A stretch of DNA of 64,000 nt from Pseudomonas japonica (lineage in GTDB: Bacteria > Pseudomonadota > Gammaproteobacteria > Pseudomonadales > Pseudomonadaceae). The notes below the pieces were generated by a model. The model worked only from the letters and a program-made list of their open reading frames with translations, did no database searches and was not told where the DNA came from. Below, piece by piece: positions 1-8,231 of this stretch. Each line of letters starts with the position of its first letter. Positions within the stretch are counted from its first letter, which is position 1. The stretch is taken from the NCBI RefSeq assembly GCF_013522925.1, contig NZ_JAAMQU010000002.1, forward strand, positions 248,001 to 312,000, given 5' to 3'. The position numbers and the translations under genes are program-made.

Positions 1-82
1 GTCCCAGGCCGGCCGCATGCTCAGCGAAAACGCCGTGGCTGCGGACGACTGGGAAGAGCACCTGATCTTCCGCGCCGGCTAA
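1..82 (+). CDS. C-terminal fragment of an unidentified protein (partial at left edge)
   Basis: Only the last 26 codons are inside the window, in the frame that starts at base 2 and ends with TAA at 80-82. The tail is acidic and contains the stretch DDWEEHLIFRAG. This is too little to name a family, and the frame assignment rests only on its being open to the edge and followed at once by a REP-type hairpin, which usually sits just after a stop codon. Confidence 0.45.
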   Translation, partial: SQAGRMLSENAVAADDWEEHLIFRAG

Positions 83-99
83 CGACTGCCGTATTTTTA

Positions 100-170
100 G
101 TAGCAGCCACGCTTGCCTGCGACCGGCTCTGCTCGGTGTCGGCCCAGTCGCGCGCGAGCGCGGCTGCTAC
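100..170. repeat. Paired inverted REP-like elements (BIME), TGTAGCAGCC family
   Basis: Two copies of one element face each other: GTAGCAGCCACGCTTGC starting at 100 and, on the other strand, GTAGCAGCCGCGCTCGC ending at 170. The arms match over about 24 bases with a few differences and flank a roughly 23-base spacer. Related single copies occur at 12260, 32627 and 62305. The pair lies between the left-edge gene and the convergent DUF2892-type gene, where REP pairs commonly act as mRNA-stabilising hairpins or weak terminators. Confidence 0.7.
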
Positions 171-186
171 GGTCGGGGTGCGCGGT

Positions 187-558
187 TTAAACCTTTGGCG
201 ATTCCAGCGAATCATTCCCGGTCACGGTCGCCGATTCGGTGGCAGCCACGGCGTTGTCCTTGAGCGACTTGAGCTGATCACCCGCGCGTTCGATGTTGCC
301 ACGCAGGCCGTCCAGTTCTTCCCGGCCCTTGGCCAGCAGCGCTTTGGTCTTGCTGCGGCCGGTGAAGCCACGGGCCAGGGCAACGCCACCCAGGGCGATC
401 TGGATCAAGCCAAAGATGCCGCCGCGGCGAACACCCTTGCCTACCAGCAGCGCGCCGCCAGCAATGGAGCCGGCGCGTTCCCAGCCGTGAACGTTGGTTT
501 CTGCGCCGGTGGAGGTGGGCAGTGCTTCTACAGCTTCGGTGATGATGTCTTTGCTCAT
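187..558 (-). CDS. Small membrane-associated protein, DUF2892/YgaP-TM-like
   Basis: A 123-residue protein with a short polar N-terminus, a glycine-rich hydrophobic stretch at about residues 30-65 (ending near GVALARGFTGRSKT) that could form a re-entrant or paired membrane segment, and a charged helical tail. The pattern resembles DUF2892-type proteins, whose function is largely unknown. The start at 558 is chosen because GGAG lies 8 bases upstream; an in-frame start further upstream has no comparable site. It is a single gene, convergent with the left-edge gene. The family call is tentative. Confidence 0.6.
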   Translation of the reverse strand: MSKDIITEAVEALPTSTGAETNVHGWERAGSIAGGALLVGKGVRRGGIFGLIQIALGGVALARGFTGRSKTKALLAKGREELDGLRGNIERAGDQLKSLKDNAVAATESATVTGNDSLESPKV

Positions 559-623
559 TCGGGCGTCTCCATGGGAAGTTGTAAGGCTCCCTAAGCTGAC
601 TCCCAAACGCGACGGCTGTTCCC

Positions 624-1094
624 TTATTTGAAGCGCGGGCCGGAACGTGTGTTGTTGCCCTTGGCGAGGCGGTCATACAGCACCACGTTCACCGTGGCGG
701 CGAGGTTCATGCACCCCTGGGTTGGGATGTAGATCGTGTCCTCGCACCACTGGCGCAGGTCTTCATCCAGGCTGCCGTCTTCAGGCCCGAAGATGTACAG
801 CGCCCGGTCGGGATGGGTATAGGTCGGCAACGGCCGGGCATCGTCCACCAGCTCGACGGCCACGGGCACGCAATCGAGCGGCAGGATCGACCGCAGGTCG
901 TCCACGCCGATCAGCGGGATGTCGTAGTGCACCCGTTTGGTATCGGTCACGAAGTCCCGGGCGCGCTCGTAGCGGCGGCCGGTGTAGAACACCGAGTTCA
1001 CCCCATAGCAGCCCGCGGCGCGCATTACCGAGCCCACGTTTTCGGGAGACTTGGGGTTGTGCAGCCCGATGCAACTGTATCGCTTGTTCGCCAC
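624..1094 (-). CDS. TrmH/SpoU-type RNA 2'-O-methyltransferase
   Basis: A 156-residue protein of the SPOUT superfamily, which transfers methyl from S-adenosylmethionine to a ribose 2'-OH of tRNA or rRNA. The three usual signatures are present: NPKSPENVGSVMRAAGCYG near the N-terminus (motif 1, with the catalytic Asn/Arg region), IFGPEDGSL (motif 2) and IPTQGCMNLAATVNVVLYD (motif 3, the trefoil-knot SAM site). I chose a GTG start at 1094: AGGGG lies 6 bases upstream and homologues I recall begin ANKRYSCIG. The longer frame adds 41 residues of non-family sequence. The target nucleotide cannot be read from sequence. Confidence 0.88.
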   Translation of the reverse strand: MANKRYSCIGLHNPKSPENVGSVMRAAGCYGVNSVFYTGRRYERARDFVTDTKRVHYDIPLIGVDDLRSILPLDCVPVAVELVDDARPLPTYTHPDRALYIFGPEDGSLDEDLRQWCEDTIYIPTQGCMNLAATVNVVLYDRLAKGNNTRSGPRFK

Positions 1095-1231
1095 GGCCGG
1101 CCCCTGGTTGAAAAACGCGCGATTATCCGGGGCAGGGGGCGTGAGGGCAAGGATAAGCGCGACGGGGGGCTTGTGATCCCGCTGCCAGGGGGATAGCGTT
1201 ATGCCTTGCCCCAGCAACGAGAGGCCGTCGC

Positions 1232-1495
1232 TTGATCGCCATGACCCGATACCTTTTGCTGTTGTCCCTCACCCTCACGGCTGTTGCCCAGGCCGCCACC
1301 GAGCCGCCCGCGCCCGTGGACGCGGCGCCTCCGGTACCTGCGGTTGCGCCAGCTACACCGTCCGTTCAGGGCGGGCCAGGCGCGGCCGCTCCGCCGGCAA
1401 GCCCAAGCTCGCCGTTGCCCGAACTGCAGGTGCCTCAGCCCCCTGCGGTCAGCCCGGCGGCGGCACGCAAGCCGGGCAGCGCGGAGGAAAGCTGA
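1232..1495 (+). CDS. Small Ala/Pro-rich exported protein
   Basis: An 87-codon frame (84 codons if the ATG at 1241 is used) with an N-terminal signal peptide (TRYLLLLSLTLTAVAQA, AQA cleavage site) followed by a mature part made almost entirely of Ala, Pro, Val and Ser with no cysteines or recognisable domain. GAGAGG sits 7 bases before the TTG at 1232 but 16 bases before the ATG, so a TTG start is plausible. Its composition can cause automatic mis-annotation as a translation-initiation-factor-like protein. It ends 7 bases from the convergent cyclic-nucleotide-binding gene. Function unknown. Confidence 0.55.
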   Translation: MIAMTRYLLLLSLTLTAVAQAATEPPAPVDAAPPVPAVAPATPSVQGGPGAAAPPASPSSPLPELQVPQPPAVSPAAARKPGSAEES

Positions 1496-1502
1496 GGCGC
1501 GC

Positions 1503-1967
1503 TCAGGACAGCCGCTGCCCGTCCGCCATGCGCAACCGTTTGGACAAGGCGATCGCCAGCGCGCGAATCAGCTTGGCGGCCACCTTCGGCGCTTCGGTCA
1601 TCATCTTCTCCAGCGAGTCCTTGCCCAGGCTGAGCAGCTGGCAATCCGTGGCCGCAAGGCAGGTGGCGGAGCGCCGCTCACCGTCGAGCACCGCCATTTC
1701 GCCAAACGAACGGCCCTTGCGCAGCAGCGCGATCTCGACCTGATTGCCCTCGGCATCGGTCTTGGACACTGAGACGTTGCCGTAGTGGATGATGCACATG
1801 AAGGTGCCGGCGTCGCCCTCGCTGAAGATACGGGCGCCTTGCTCCATGGAAACAATGCTGAAATAGCCCGCGGCCACGCCGCAGTCATCGGGGTGCAATT
1901 GGCTGAACAGGCCGCAATCCATCAGCATGATGCGGATTTCATTGTTCAGTGAAGCGGCGTTGGCCAT
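1503..1967 (-). CDS. Stand-alone cyclic-nucleotide-binding domain protein
   Basis: A 154-residue single-domain protein. The Crp/cNMP-binding fold covers about residues 15-135, and the phosphate-binding cassette FGEMAVLDGERRSAT is intact, including the Glu that contacts the ribose and the Arg that contacts the cyclic phosphate. There is no helix-turn-helix, so it is unlikely to be a DNA-binding Crp regulator. It probably senses cAMP or a related nucleotide, or works as a regulatory subunit. It lies 33 bases downstream of ptrB on the same strand and may be co-transcribed with it. The partner is unknown. Confidence 0.82.
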   Translation of the reverse strand: MANAASLNNEIRIMLMDCGLFSQLHPDDCGVAAGYFSIVSMEQGARIFSEGDAGTFMCIIHYGNVSVSKTDAEGNQVEIALLRKGRSFGEMAVLDGERRSATCLAATDCQLLSLGKDSLEKMMTEAPKVAAKLIRALAIALSKRLRMADGQRLS

Positions 1968-2000
1968 GGTGGATGTCTTCGCTATGCCTTTGAAGGTTAT

Positions 2001-4043
2001 TTACACCAGATTCAGCACCTTGAACACAAAGCTGTATTCGAGTGCCACGTCTCGCAGGCCTTGGTATCGGCCGCTCATGCCGCCATGGCCAGCGCCCAGC
2101 TCGGTCTTGAGCAACAACAACCGATCATCGGTCTTGAGCTCCCTCAGGCGAGCCACCCATTTGGCAGCTTCCCAATAGGCGACACGGCTGTCGTTGTAGC
2201 CTGCCACCACCAGCAGATGCGGGTAGGCCTGGGGCTGCACGTTCTCGTAGGGTGCATAGGCCTTGATACGGGCGTACACCTCCGGCTCCTGGGGGTTGCC
2301 CCATTCGTCGTACTCGGTAACGGTAAGCGGCAGCTCCGGGTCCAGCATCGTGTTGAGCGTGTCGACGAAGGGCACCTCGGCGATGGCGGCGGCGAACAGC
2401 TCCGGGCGCTGGTTGAGCACTGCACCGATCAGCAGGCCGCCGGCGCTGCCGCCACTGATGACCAAGCGGTCGGACGCGGTAATGCCAGCACTGATCAGGT
2501 GCTCCGCGCAAGCGATGAAGTCGCTGAAACTGTTGTGCTTGTTGGCCTGCTTGCCGGCCTGGTACCAGGCCTCGCCCAATTCGCCGCCGCCGCGTACATG
2601 GGCGATGGCAAAAGCAACGCCGCGGTCGAGCAGGCTCAGCCGCGCGTGGGAAAACCACGGGTCCAGGCTTTCGCCATAGGCACCGTAGCCGTAAAGGTAC
2701 AGCGGCGTGGGTTCGCCAATACGATCACGGCGGCGCACCAGGCTCACCGGTACCTGGGTGCCATCCGGCGCGGTGGCCCACAGCCGTTCGCTGAGGTAGT
2801 CGTCCGGGTTGAACGGGCCCAGCACCGGCGTTTGCTTCAACACCACCTGCTCACCGCTGGCCAGGCTGAGCTGGCGTACCTGGCCCGGGCGGTTCAATGC
2901 CTCGTAGCGCAGGCGCATGTGCTCGCCAGCAAACTCCAGGGTGTCTTGCACGTAAAGGCTGTAGGCCGCGTCGGGGAGTTGTACCCGGTACGCCTCTGCG
3001 CCAGCGGGGTGTACCTGCACGATCGGCAGTCCCGCCTCGCGCAGGCTGAGCACATAAGCCTGATGATTGAGGCTGAAGCCATCGAGCATTACCTGGGGGT
3101 TATGAGGCACCAGTGATCGCCAATCGGCTTCCCGTGGCGCGGTATTGCCTTCCGGGCACTGGTACAACGCGAAGTTCAGGCCGTCACGGTTGGTGCGGAT
3201 GAACCATGCCCAGGCGCCGTTCAACTGGCCGTGGTCGACGTCGTAATCATGCCCTTCGCGCCGCTCGGCCACACAGGCGAACGCGCCTTGCGGATGCTCG
3301 GCATCCAATACCCATGCCTCGGCGGTGGTCTTGCTGTTCACGTGCAGCACCAGTTGCCGCTCGGAGCTGGTGCGGTAGCAATGCAGGAAGAAACGGCCGT
3401 CGGTTTCCTCGAATACCAGCGTGGCCCCCTGGGTGCCGAGGCGGTGGCGATACAGCCGGTACGGGCGGTGGGTGTCGTCATGCACGGAGAAAAACAGTGT
3501 CGCGCTGTCGTTCGCCCAGGTCATGCTGCCCGAGCACTCTTCGAACGGCAGGCTTTGGACCTCACCGCTGGCCAGGTCCTTGACGAACAGTTCGTAGGTC
3601 TCGTCGCCCTGGGTGTCCAGGCTGTACGCCAGCCGCTGGTGATCCGGGCTTACGCTGAACGCGCCCAGCGACAGGAAGCCGCCATTGGCCAGCTCGTTGG
3701 GGTCCAACAGCAGTTGCTCTTGAGCGGGGTCTACGTTGAGCGAGCCGTCGGCCGGGCGCGGTGCGCGATAGTGCCGGGCGTATTCGTCGCCCGCCGTTGT
3801 GCGGGAATAGTACAACCATGGCCCCCAGGGGGAGGGCAGGCTGAGGTCGGTTTCCAGGATGCGGCTGCGGATTTCCTCGAACAGCGCCTCGCGCACGTCG
3901 GCCTGATCGGCCAGTTGGGTGTCGAGCCAGGCGTTTTCGGCCCGCAGGTGTTCCAGCACTTCATCGCTGCCGCGGGCCTGCAGCCAGGCGTAAGGATCGC
4001 TGCCGTCAGCCTTGCGGGCGATAGGTGGCGTGGGCTGTGACAT
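2001..4043 (-). CDS. ptrB: Oligopeptidase B (S9A serine peptidase)
   Basis: A 680-residue prolyl-oligopeptidase-family enzyme that cleaves short peptides after Lys or Arg in the cytosol. The N-terminal half forms the beta-propeller that filters substrates by size. The C-terminal alpha/beta-hydrolase domain carries the nucleophile motif GGSAGG (Ser near residue 532), the acid in YNDSRV (near 616) and the His in GHGGMSGR (near 650). The length matches oligopeptidase B. The start at 4043 (MSQPTPPIARK) has GAGG 8 bases upstream; the frame stays open 22 codons further but without a ribosome site. The gene is divergent from the membrane-protein gene at 4155. Confidence 0.93.
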   Translation of the reverse strand: MSQPTPPIARKADGSDPYAWLQARGSDEVLEHLRAENAWLDTQLADQADVREALFEEIRSRILETDLSLPSPWGPWLYYSRTTAGDEYARHYRAPRPADGSLNVDPAQEQLLLDPNELANGGFLSLGAFSVSPDHQRLAYSLDTQGDETYELFVKDLASGEVQSLPFEECSGSMTWANDSATLFFSVHDDTHRPYRLYRHRLGTQGATLVFEETDGRFFLHCYRTSSERQLVLHVNSKTTAEAWVLDAEHPQGAFACVAERREGHDYDVDHGQLNGAWAWFIRTNRDGLNFALYQCPEGNTAPREADWRSLVPHNPQVMLDGFSLNHQAYVLSLREAGLPIVQVHPAGAEAYRVQLPDAAYSLYVQDTLEFAGEHMRLRYEALNRPGQVRQLSLASGEQVVLKQTPVLGPFNPDDYLSERLWATAPDGTQVPVSLVRRRDRIGEPTPLYLYGYGAYGESLDPWFSHARLSLLDRGVAFAIAHVRGGGELGEAWYQAGKQANKHNSFSDFIACAEHLISAGITASDRLVISGGSAGGLLIGAVLNQRPELFAAAIAEVPFVDTLNTMLDPELPLTVTEYDEWGNPQEPEVYARIKAYAPYENVQPQAYPHLLVVAGYNDSRVAYWEAAKWVARLRELKTDDRLLLLKTELGAGHGGMSGRYQGLRDVALEYSFVFKVLNLV

Positions 4044-4154
4044 GCGCAAGTCCTCGATTCGATGGCGCGGCGGAGCCACGCTGGCCGGCGGCACTGCGCC
4101 CCCGGCCAAAAGCCGTTATCATAAGCGCCACTTTGCCGCCTTGCCACGAGCACC

Positions 4155-4682
4155 ATGACCGAGAACGACTATTACATTGCCTGGGGTATCTATGCCTTCG
4201 CGGCCCTTGGCTGCCTGCTGGTGTGGTTTCGCCTTACCCGCTGGCTGTGGCGCTGGTTGCGCGAGCCGCTGCGGGTGGTTGGCGCCGCGCTGCTGTTCAC
4301 GCCTACGGTAGTGGACCCGGCGCGTGAGCAGTTCGCTCCGGCGATTGCCATCACTGCCCTGGACCTGCTGTTCAAGGTCGCCGGCAACGCCTGGCGCGCG
4401 GTATCGGACCTGGCCATGTACAGCGTGATCGCGCTGGCGGTGTATGCGGTGTTTGCGTTCATTCGCTGGCCCATCGAGCGCGGCGCGCGCGCGCGTCAGG
4501 CCGAGCGGGACGCCGAAACGCAGCGCCAGGCCAGGCTGGCCGAGGCCGAAGCGAGCGAGCCTTTCGCACCCGAGCGCCCGAACCTTGCGGCAGGCCGGTA
4601 CGATGCCGAACCCCGCCCGGCCAATCCCGCGCCGCGTCGCCCTCCCGAGGGTGGCTCCATGCGCGTCGAGCCACGGCTTTAG
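4155..4682 (+). CDS. Conserved membrane protein of unknown function
   Basis: A 175-residue protein with hydrophobic segments near residues 8-25, perhaps 60-75, and 90-108 (MYSVIALAVYAVFAFI), followed by a polar tail of about 65 residues with many Arg, Glu and Pro, probably cytoplasmic. I do not recognise a catalytic motif. It is followed after 24 bases by the YafJ-type amidotransferase and then the DUF2937 gene, all in one direction, so the three may form an operon. Some Pseudomonas annotations call similar proteins MFS-related, but three helices do not support that. Confidence 0.7.
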   Translation: MTENDYYIAWGIYAFAALGCLLVWFRLTRWLWRWLREPLRVVGAALLFTPTVVDPAREQFAPAIAITALDLLFKVAGNAWRAVSDLAMYSVIALAVYAVFAFIRWPIERGARARQAERDAETQRQARLAEAEASEPFAPERPNLAAGRYDAEPRPANPAPRRPPEGGSMRVEPRL

Positions 4683-4706
4683 CACTGTCATTCCCAGGAG
4701 CCTGTC

Positions 4707-5483
4707 ATGTGTGAACTGCTCGGCATGAGCGCCAATGTTCCCACGGACATTGTGTTCAGCTTTACCGGTTTGATGCAGCGGGGCGGCCGCACCGGGCCCC
4801 ACCGCGATGGCTGGGGCATCGCCTTTTATGAAGGGCGTGGCCTGCGGCTGTTCCAGGACCCGGCCCCCAGCTGCGAGTCCCGCGTGGCGGAGCTGGTGCG
4901 GCAATACCCGATCAAGAGCGAAGTGGTGATCGGCCATGTGCGCCAAGCCAATGTAGGCAAGGTGTGCCTGTCCAATACCCACCCCTTTGTGCGTGAACTG
5001 TGGGGGCGTAACTGGTGCTTTGCCCATAACGGCCAGCTGGCGAACTTTGCGCCAGCGCCTGGCTTTTACCGCCCGATCGGCGATACCGACAGCGAAGCCG
5101 CGTTCTGCGACCTGCTCAACCGCGTCCGTACCGCGTTCCCCGACCCCGTGCGCGAAGAGTTGCTGGTGCCGATCCTGGTCGAAGCCTGCGCGGGTTATCG
5201 CCGGCTGGGCGTGTTCAACGGCCTGCTGAGCGATGGCGACTGGCTGTTCACCTTCTGCTCCACCAAGCTGGTGCACATCACCCGGCGGGCACCTTTCGGC
5301 CCGGCCCGGCTCAAAGACGTGGACGTGATCGTGGACTTCAAGGCAGAAACCACGCCAAACGACGAGGTCACGGTGATTGCCACCGAACCGCTCACGGAAG
5401 ACGAAACCTGGCACCGGCACGAGCCCGGCCGCTGGTGCCTATGGCGCGGAGGCGAATGCATCGCCGAAGGCCACATCGAATAA
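4707..5483 (+). CDS. Class II glutamine amidotransferase, YafJ-type
   Basis: A 258-residue enzyme that begins MCELLGMSAN. Cys2, exposed after Met removal, is the N-terminal nucleophile of the Ntn-hydrolase glutaminase. Other family features are GHVRQAN (oxyanion region), AHNGQL and GDTDSEAAFC. It therefore should hydrolyse glutamine or a gamma-glutamyl compound, but it lacks a fused synthetase domain and the acceptor is unknown. The start is fixed by the Cys2 requirement and by AGGAG upstream. It ends 9 bases before the next gene, which begins after AAGGA. Confidence 0.88.
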   Translation: MCELLGMSANVPTDIVFSFTGLMQRGGRTGPHRDGWGIAFYEGRGLRLFQDPAPSCESRVAELVRQYPIKSEVVIGHVRQANVGKVCLSNTHPFVRELWGRNWCFAHNGQLANFAPAPGFYRPIGDTDSEAAFCDLLNRVRTAFPDPVREELLVPILVEACAGYRRLGVFNGLLSDGDWLFTFCSTKLVHITRRAPFGPARLKDVDVIVDFKAETTPNDEVTVIATEPLTEDETWHRHEPGRWCLWRGGECIAEGHIE

Positions 5484-5492
5484 GGACGCCCC

Positions 5493-6014
5493 ATGCTGCG
5501 TAGCTATCTTCGCCTGATACTGTTCGCTGTCGGCTTGCTGGTAGGGGTTCAGGTGCCGGGGGTGATCAACGATTACACCCAACGGGTGCAAGCGCACTTG
5601 ATCGAGGCGCAGAGGGCGCTGCAGGGCTTCAATGAGACCGCGCAGAAGTTCTTCAATGGCGACCTTCAGGCGCTGGTGCAGCACTACCAGAACAGCGACG
5701 ACCCGGTGTTCCGCAGCGACGCCCAGAGCGTGGCGGGGCTGGTGTCCCGTGAGCAGGCGCTGGAGCACGAATGGCAAGCCCTGCAAGGGCGCTGGTATGA
5801 ACGCGCCTGGCATGTGGCTACTGCCGCTGACAAGCAGATCCGCGAAGAAACCCTCAACAGCTACGACTACCGCGTGCCATTGTCACCGGATGCCATCGCC
5901 TGGGGCATTGCCGTAGCCCTGCTGCTGGCTGCGGCCATCGAGTGGTTGCTGATCGGGGTGGGCTATACCTTTGGCATCCGGCCAAGGAAGCCTATTCCGG
6001 AGAGTTGGCGGTAG
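5493..6014 (+). CDS. DUF2937 membrane protein
   Basis: A 173-residue protein with an N-terminal membrane anchor (about residues 7-25, LFAVGLLVGVQVPGV), a helical and probably periplasmic middle region rich in Gln, Ala and Glu, and a second membrane helix at about 132-155 (GIAVALLLAAAIEWLLIGVG), leaving a short C-terminal tail inside. This two-helix hairpin around a coiled central domain is the DUF2937 layout. The function is unknown. It is probably the last gene of the unit starting at 4155 and is followed by a REP pair. Confidence 0.78.
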   Translation: MLRSYLRLILFAVGLLVGVQVPGVINDYTQRVQAHLIEAQRALQGFNETAQKFFNGDLQALVQHYQNSDDPVFRSDAQSVAGLVSREQALEHEWQALQGRWYERAWHVATAADKQIREETLNSYDYRVPLSPDAIAWGIAVALLLAAAIEWLLIGVGYTFGIRPRKPIPESWR

Positions 6015-6037
6015 AAAATCCGCCGGTTGGGCCAAAT

Positions 6038-6107
6038 GTTCCCGGGCTTCGCCCAGTCCTACAGATTTGTAGGACCGGCGGGGCCGGCCATCCGGTGAAA
6101 CCCGGGA
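6038..6107. repeat. Inverted pair of REP-like elements, GCGGGGCCGGCC family
   Basis: The left arm runs TTCCCGGGCTTCGCC then GTCCTACAG. The right arm, read on the other strand, runs TTCCCGGGTTTCACC then CCGGCCCCGCCGGTCCTACA. The arms share their ends but the right arm holds an extra block containing GGCGGGGCCGGCCATCCGGTG. That block recurs at 15511 and, slightly changed, at 56601. The pair lies between two convergent genes, the usual setting for a bidirectional REP hairpin. Confidence 0.68.
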
Positions 6108-6116
6108 ATGGACTCA

Positions 6117-7295
6117 CTATTTGGCCAGGTAGCGCATCCCTTCTTCCAGCCCTGCCAGGGTGAGCGGGTACATCTTGTCGTCCACCAGCTCGCGCACCAG
6201 GGTGGTGGACGCGGTGTAGTGCCAGGTTTCCTTCGGGTACGGATTGATCCAGATCAGCTTGCGGAATTTGTCCCGAAAGCGCTGCATCCACGCCGCGCCG
6301 GCCTCTTCGTTCCAATGCTCCACGCTGCCACCGGGGTGAGTGATTTCGTACGGGGCCATGGCGGCATCGCCCACGAAGATCACTTTGTAGTCCGCGCCGT
6401 ATTTGTGCAGCAGGTCGTGGGTGGCGGTGCGCTCGGAGGTACGGCGCAGGTTGTTCTTCCACACTGATTCGTACACGAAGTTATGGAAGTAGTAATACTC
6501 CAGGTGCTTGAACTCGGTCTTGCAGGCCGAAAACAACTCTTCGCAGGTCTTCACATGGGCGTCCATCGAGCCGCCAATGTCGAACAACAACAGCAGCTTG
6601 ATGCTATTGCGACGCTCCGGGCGTAGCTGGATGTTCAGCAGGCCCGCATCACGGGCGGTATGGTCGATGGTGCCGTCGATGTCCAGCTCTTCCGCCGCGC
6701 CTTGCCGGGCAAACTTGCGCAACCGGCGAAGCGCCAGCTTGATGTTGCGGGTGCCCAGCTCTACCTGATCGTCCAGGTTCCTGTACTCGCGCTGGTCCCA
6801 TACCTTTACGGCCTTGCCCTGGCGCTTGCCAGCGTCGCCCACGCGGATGCCTTCGGGGTTGAAGCCGCCAGAACCGAACGGGCTGGTGCCGCCCGTGCCA
6901 ATCCACTTGTTGCCCCCGGCGTGCCGAGCCTTCTGTTCGGCGAGCCGCTCCTTGAACGCATCGATCAGCTTGTCCAGCCCGCCCAGGGTCTGGATCTGCG
7001 CGCGCTCCTCGGGGCTGAGCGAACGCTCGAACTCCTTGCGCAGCCATTCTTCCGGGATCAGCGCTTCCAGGTGCTCGCCCAGGTTGTCCAGCCCGTTGAA
7101 GTAGGCGGAAAAAGCCCGGTCGAATTTGTCGAAGTGGCGTTCGTCCTTCACCAGGATGGCGCGGGACAAGTAATAGAATTCGTCCATGTCGGCGAACACC
7201 ACGTGGCGCTTCAAGGCCTCGAGCAGGTCCAGCCATTCGCGCAGGGACACTGGCACTCGCGCCGCGCGCATTTCATTGAACAGGTTAAGCAGCAT
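6117..7295 (-). CDS. VWA domain protein (CoxE-like)
   Basis: A 392-residue cytoplasmic protein. Its N-terminal half is helical and charged. The C-terminal von Willebrand A domain has the metal-site variant DIGGSMD near residue 237 in place of the classic DxSxS. Proteins of this type pair with MoxR ATPases and are thought to form chaperone-like machines for cofactor or metal insertion. The MoxR gene lies 21 bases upstream in the same direction, so the two are almost certainly co-transcribed. No obvious client enzyme is encoded beside them. Confidence 0.85.
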   Translation of the reverse strand: MLLNLFNEMRAARVPVSLREWLDLLEALKRHVVFADMDEFYYLSRAILVKDERHFDKFDRAFSAYFNGLDNLGEHLEALIPEEWLRKEFERSLSPEERAQIQTLGGLDKLIDAFKERLAEQKARHAGGNKWIGTGGTSPFGSGGFNPEGIRVGDAGKRQGKAVKVWDQREYRNLDDQVELGTRNIKLALRRLRKFARQGAAEELDIDGTIDHTARDAGLLNIQLRPERRNSIKLLLLFDIGGSMDAHVKTCEELFSACKTEFKHLEYYYFHNFVYESVWKNNLRRTSERTATHDLLHKYGADYKVIFVGDAAMAPYEITHPGGSVEHWNEEAGAAWMQRFRDKFRKLIWINPYPKETWHYTASTTLVRELVDDKMYPLTLAGLEEGMRYLAK

Positions 7296-7316
7296 GGCGT
7301 TGGCCTCCGCGGCGGT

Positions 7317-8162
7317 TCAGCGGTTGCCGCGACGGCTCATGAATGCCAGGCGCTCGAGCAGCTGCACGTCCTGTTCATTCTTTACCAGCGCGCCGGCCAG
7401 CGGCGGAATCGCCTTGGTGGGGTCGCGCTCACGCAGCACTGCCTCGCCAATGTTGTCGGCCATCAGCAACTTGAGCCAGTCCACCAGCTCACTGGTGGAA
7501 GGCTTTTTCTTGAGGCCCGGCACCTTGCGCACGTCGAAGAACACATCCAGCGCTTCGCCTACCAGGCTTTCCTTGATGCCGGGGAAGTGCACGTCCACGA
7601 TTTTCTGCAGGGTGTCGCGGTCGGGGAAGGCGATGTAGTGGAAGAAGCAGCGGCGCAGGAAGGCGTCCGGCAGTTCCTTTTCGTTGTTGGAAGTAATGAT
7701 GATGATCGGGCGGTGGCGCGCGCGGATGGTCTCGTCCGTCTCGTAAACGTAGAACTCCATCTTGTCGAGTTCTTGCAGCAGGTCGTTGGGGAATTCGATG
7801 TCTGCCTTGTCGATCTCGTCGATCAGCAGAATCACCCGCTCCTCGGCCTCGAAGGCTTCCCACAGCTTGCCTTTCTTGAGGTAGTTGCGAACGTCATGCA
7901 CCTTGTCTACGCCCAGCTGGGAATCGCGCAGCCGGCTTACCGCGTCGTACTCGTACAAGCCCTGATGAGCCTTGGTAGTGGACTTGATATGCCAGGTAAT
8001 CAGCCGGGCGCCGAAAGCCTGGGCGAGCTGCTCGGCCAGCATGGTCTTGCCGGTACCGGGCTCACCCTTTACCAGCAGCGGGCGCTCCAGAGTGATGGCC
8101 GCGTTGACCGCCAGCTTGAGGTCGGATGTGGCGACGTAGGCCTGGGTCCCTTCGAATTTCAT
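7317..8162 (-). CDS. MoxR-family AAA+ ATPase
   Basis: A 281-residue AAA+ ATPase with Walker A GEPGTGKTM (near residues 34-42), Walker B LLIDEIDKAD, sensor motif ITSNNEKELPDAFLRR with the arginine finger, and the lid domain after about residue 200. MoxR proteins act with VWA partners in assembling or activating enzyme complexes, and such a partner lies just downstream (21-base gap). The family assignment is firm; the target is unknown. Confidence 0.9.
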   Translation of the reverse strand: MKFEGTQAYVATSDLKLAVNAAITLERPLLVKGEPGTGKTMLAEQLAQAFGARLITWHIKSTTKAHQGLYEYDAVSRLRDSQLGVDKVHDVRNYLKKGKLWEAFEAEERVILLIDEIDKADIEFPNDLLQELDKMEFYVYETDETIRARHRPIIIITSNNEKELPDAFLRRCFFHYIAFPDRDTLQKIVDVHFPGIKESLVGEALDVFFDVRKVPGLKKKPSTSELVDWLKLLMADNIGEAVLRERDPTKAIPPLAGALVKNEQDVQLLERLAFMSRRGNR

Positions 8163-8231
8163 GCGGCGATCCTCTTGTTTTGGTTGCAGGGATCATAACC
8201 CGTGCCCGGGGGGAATTCATCGCCCCGGGGT

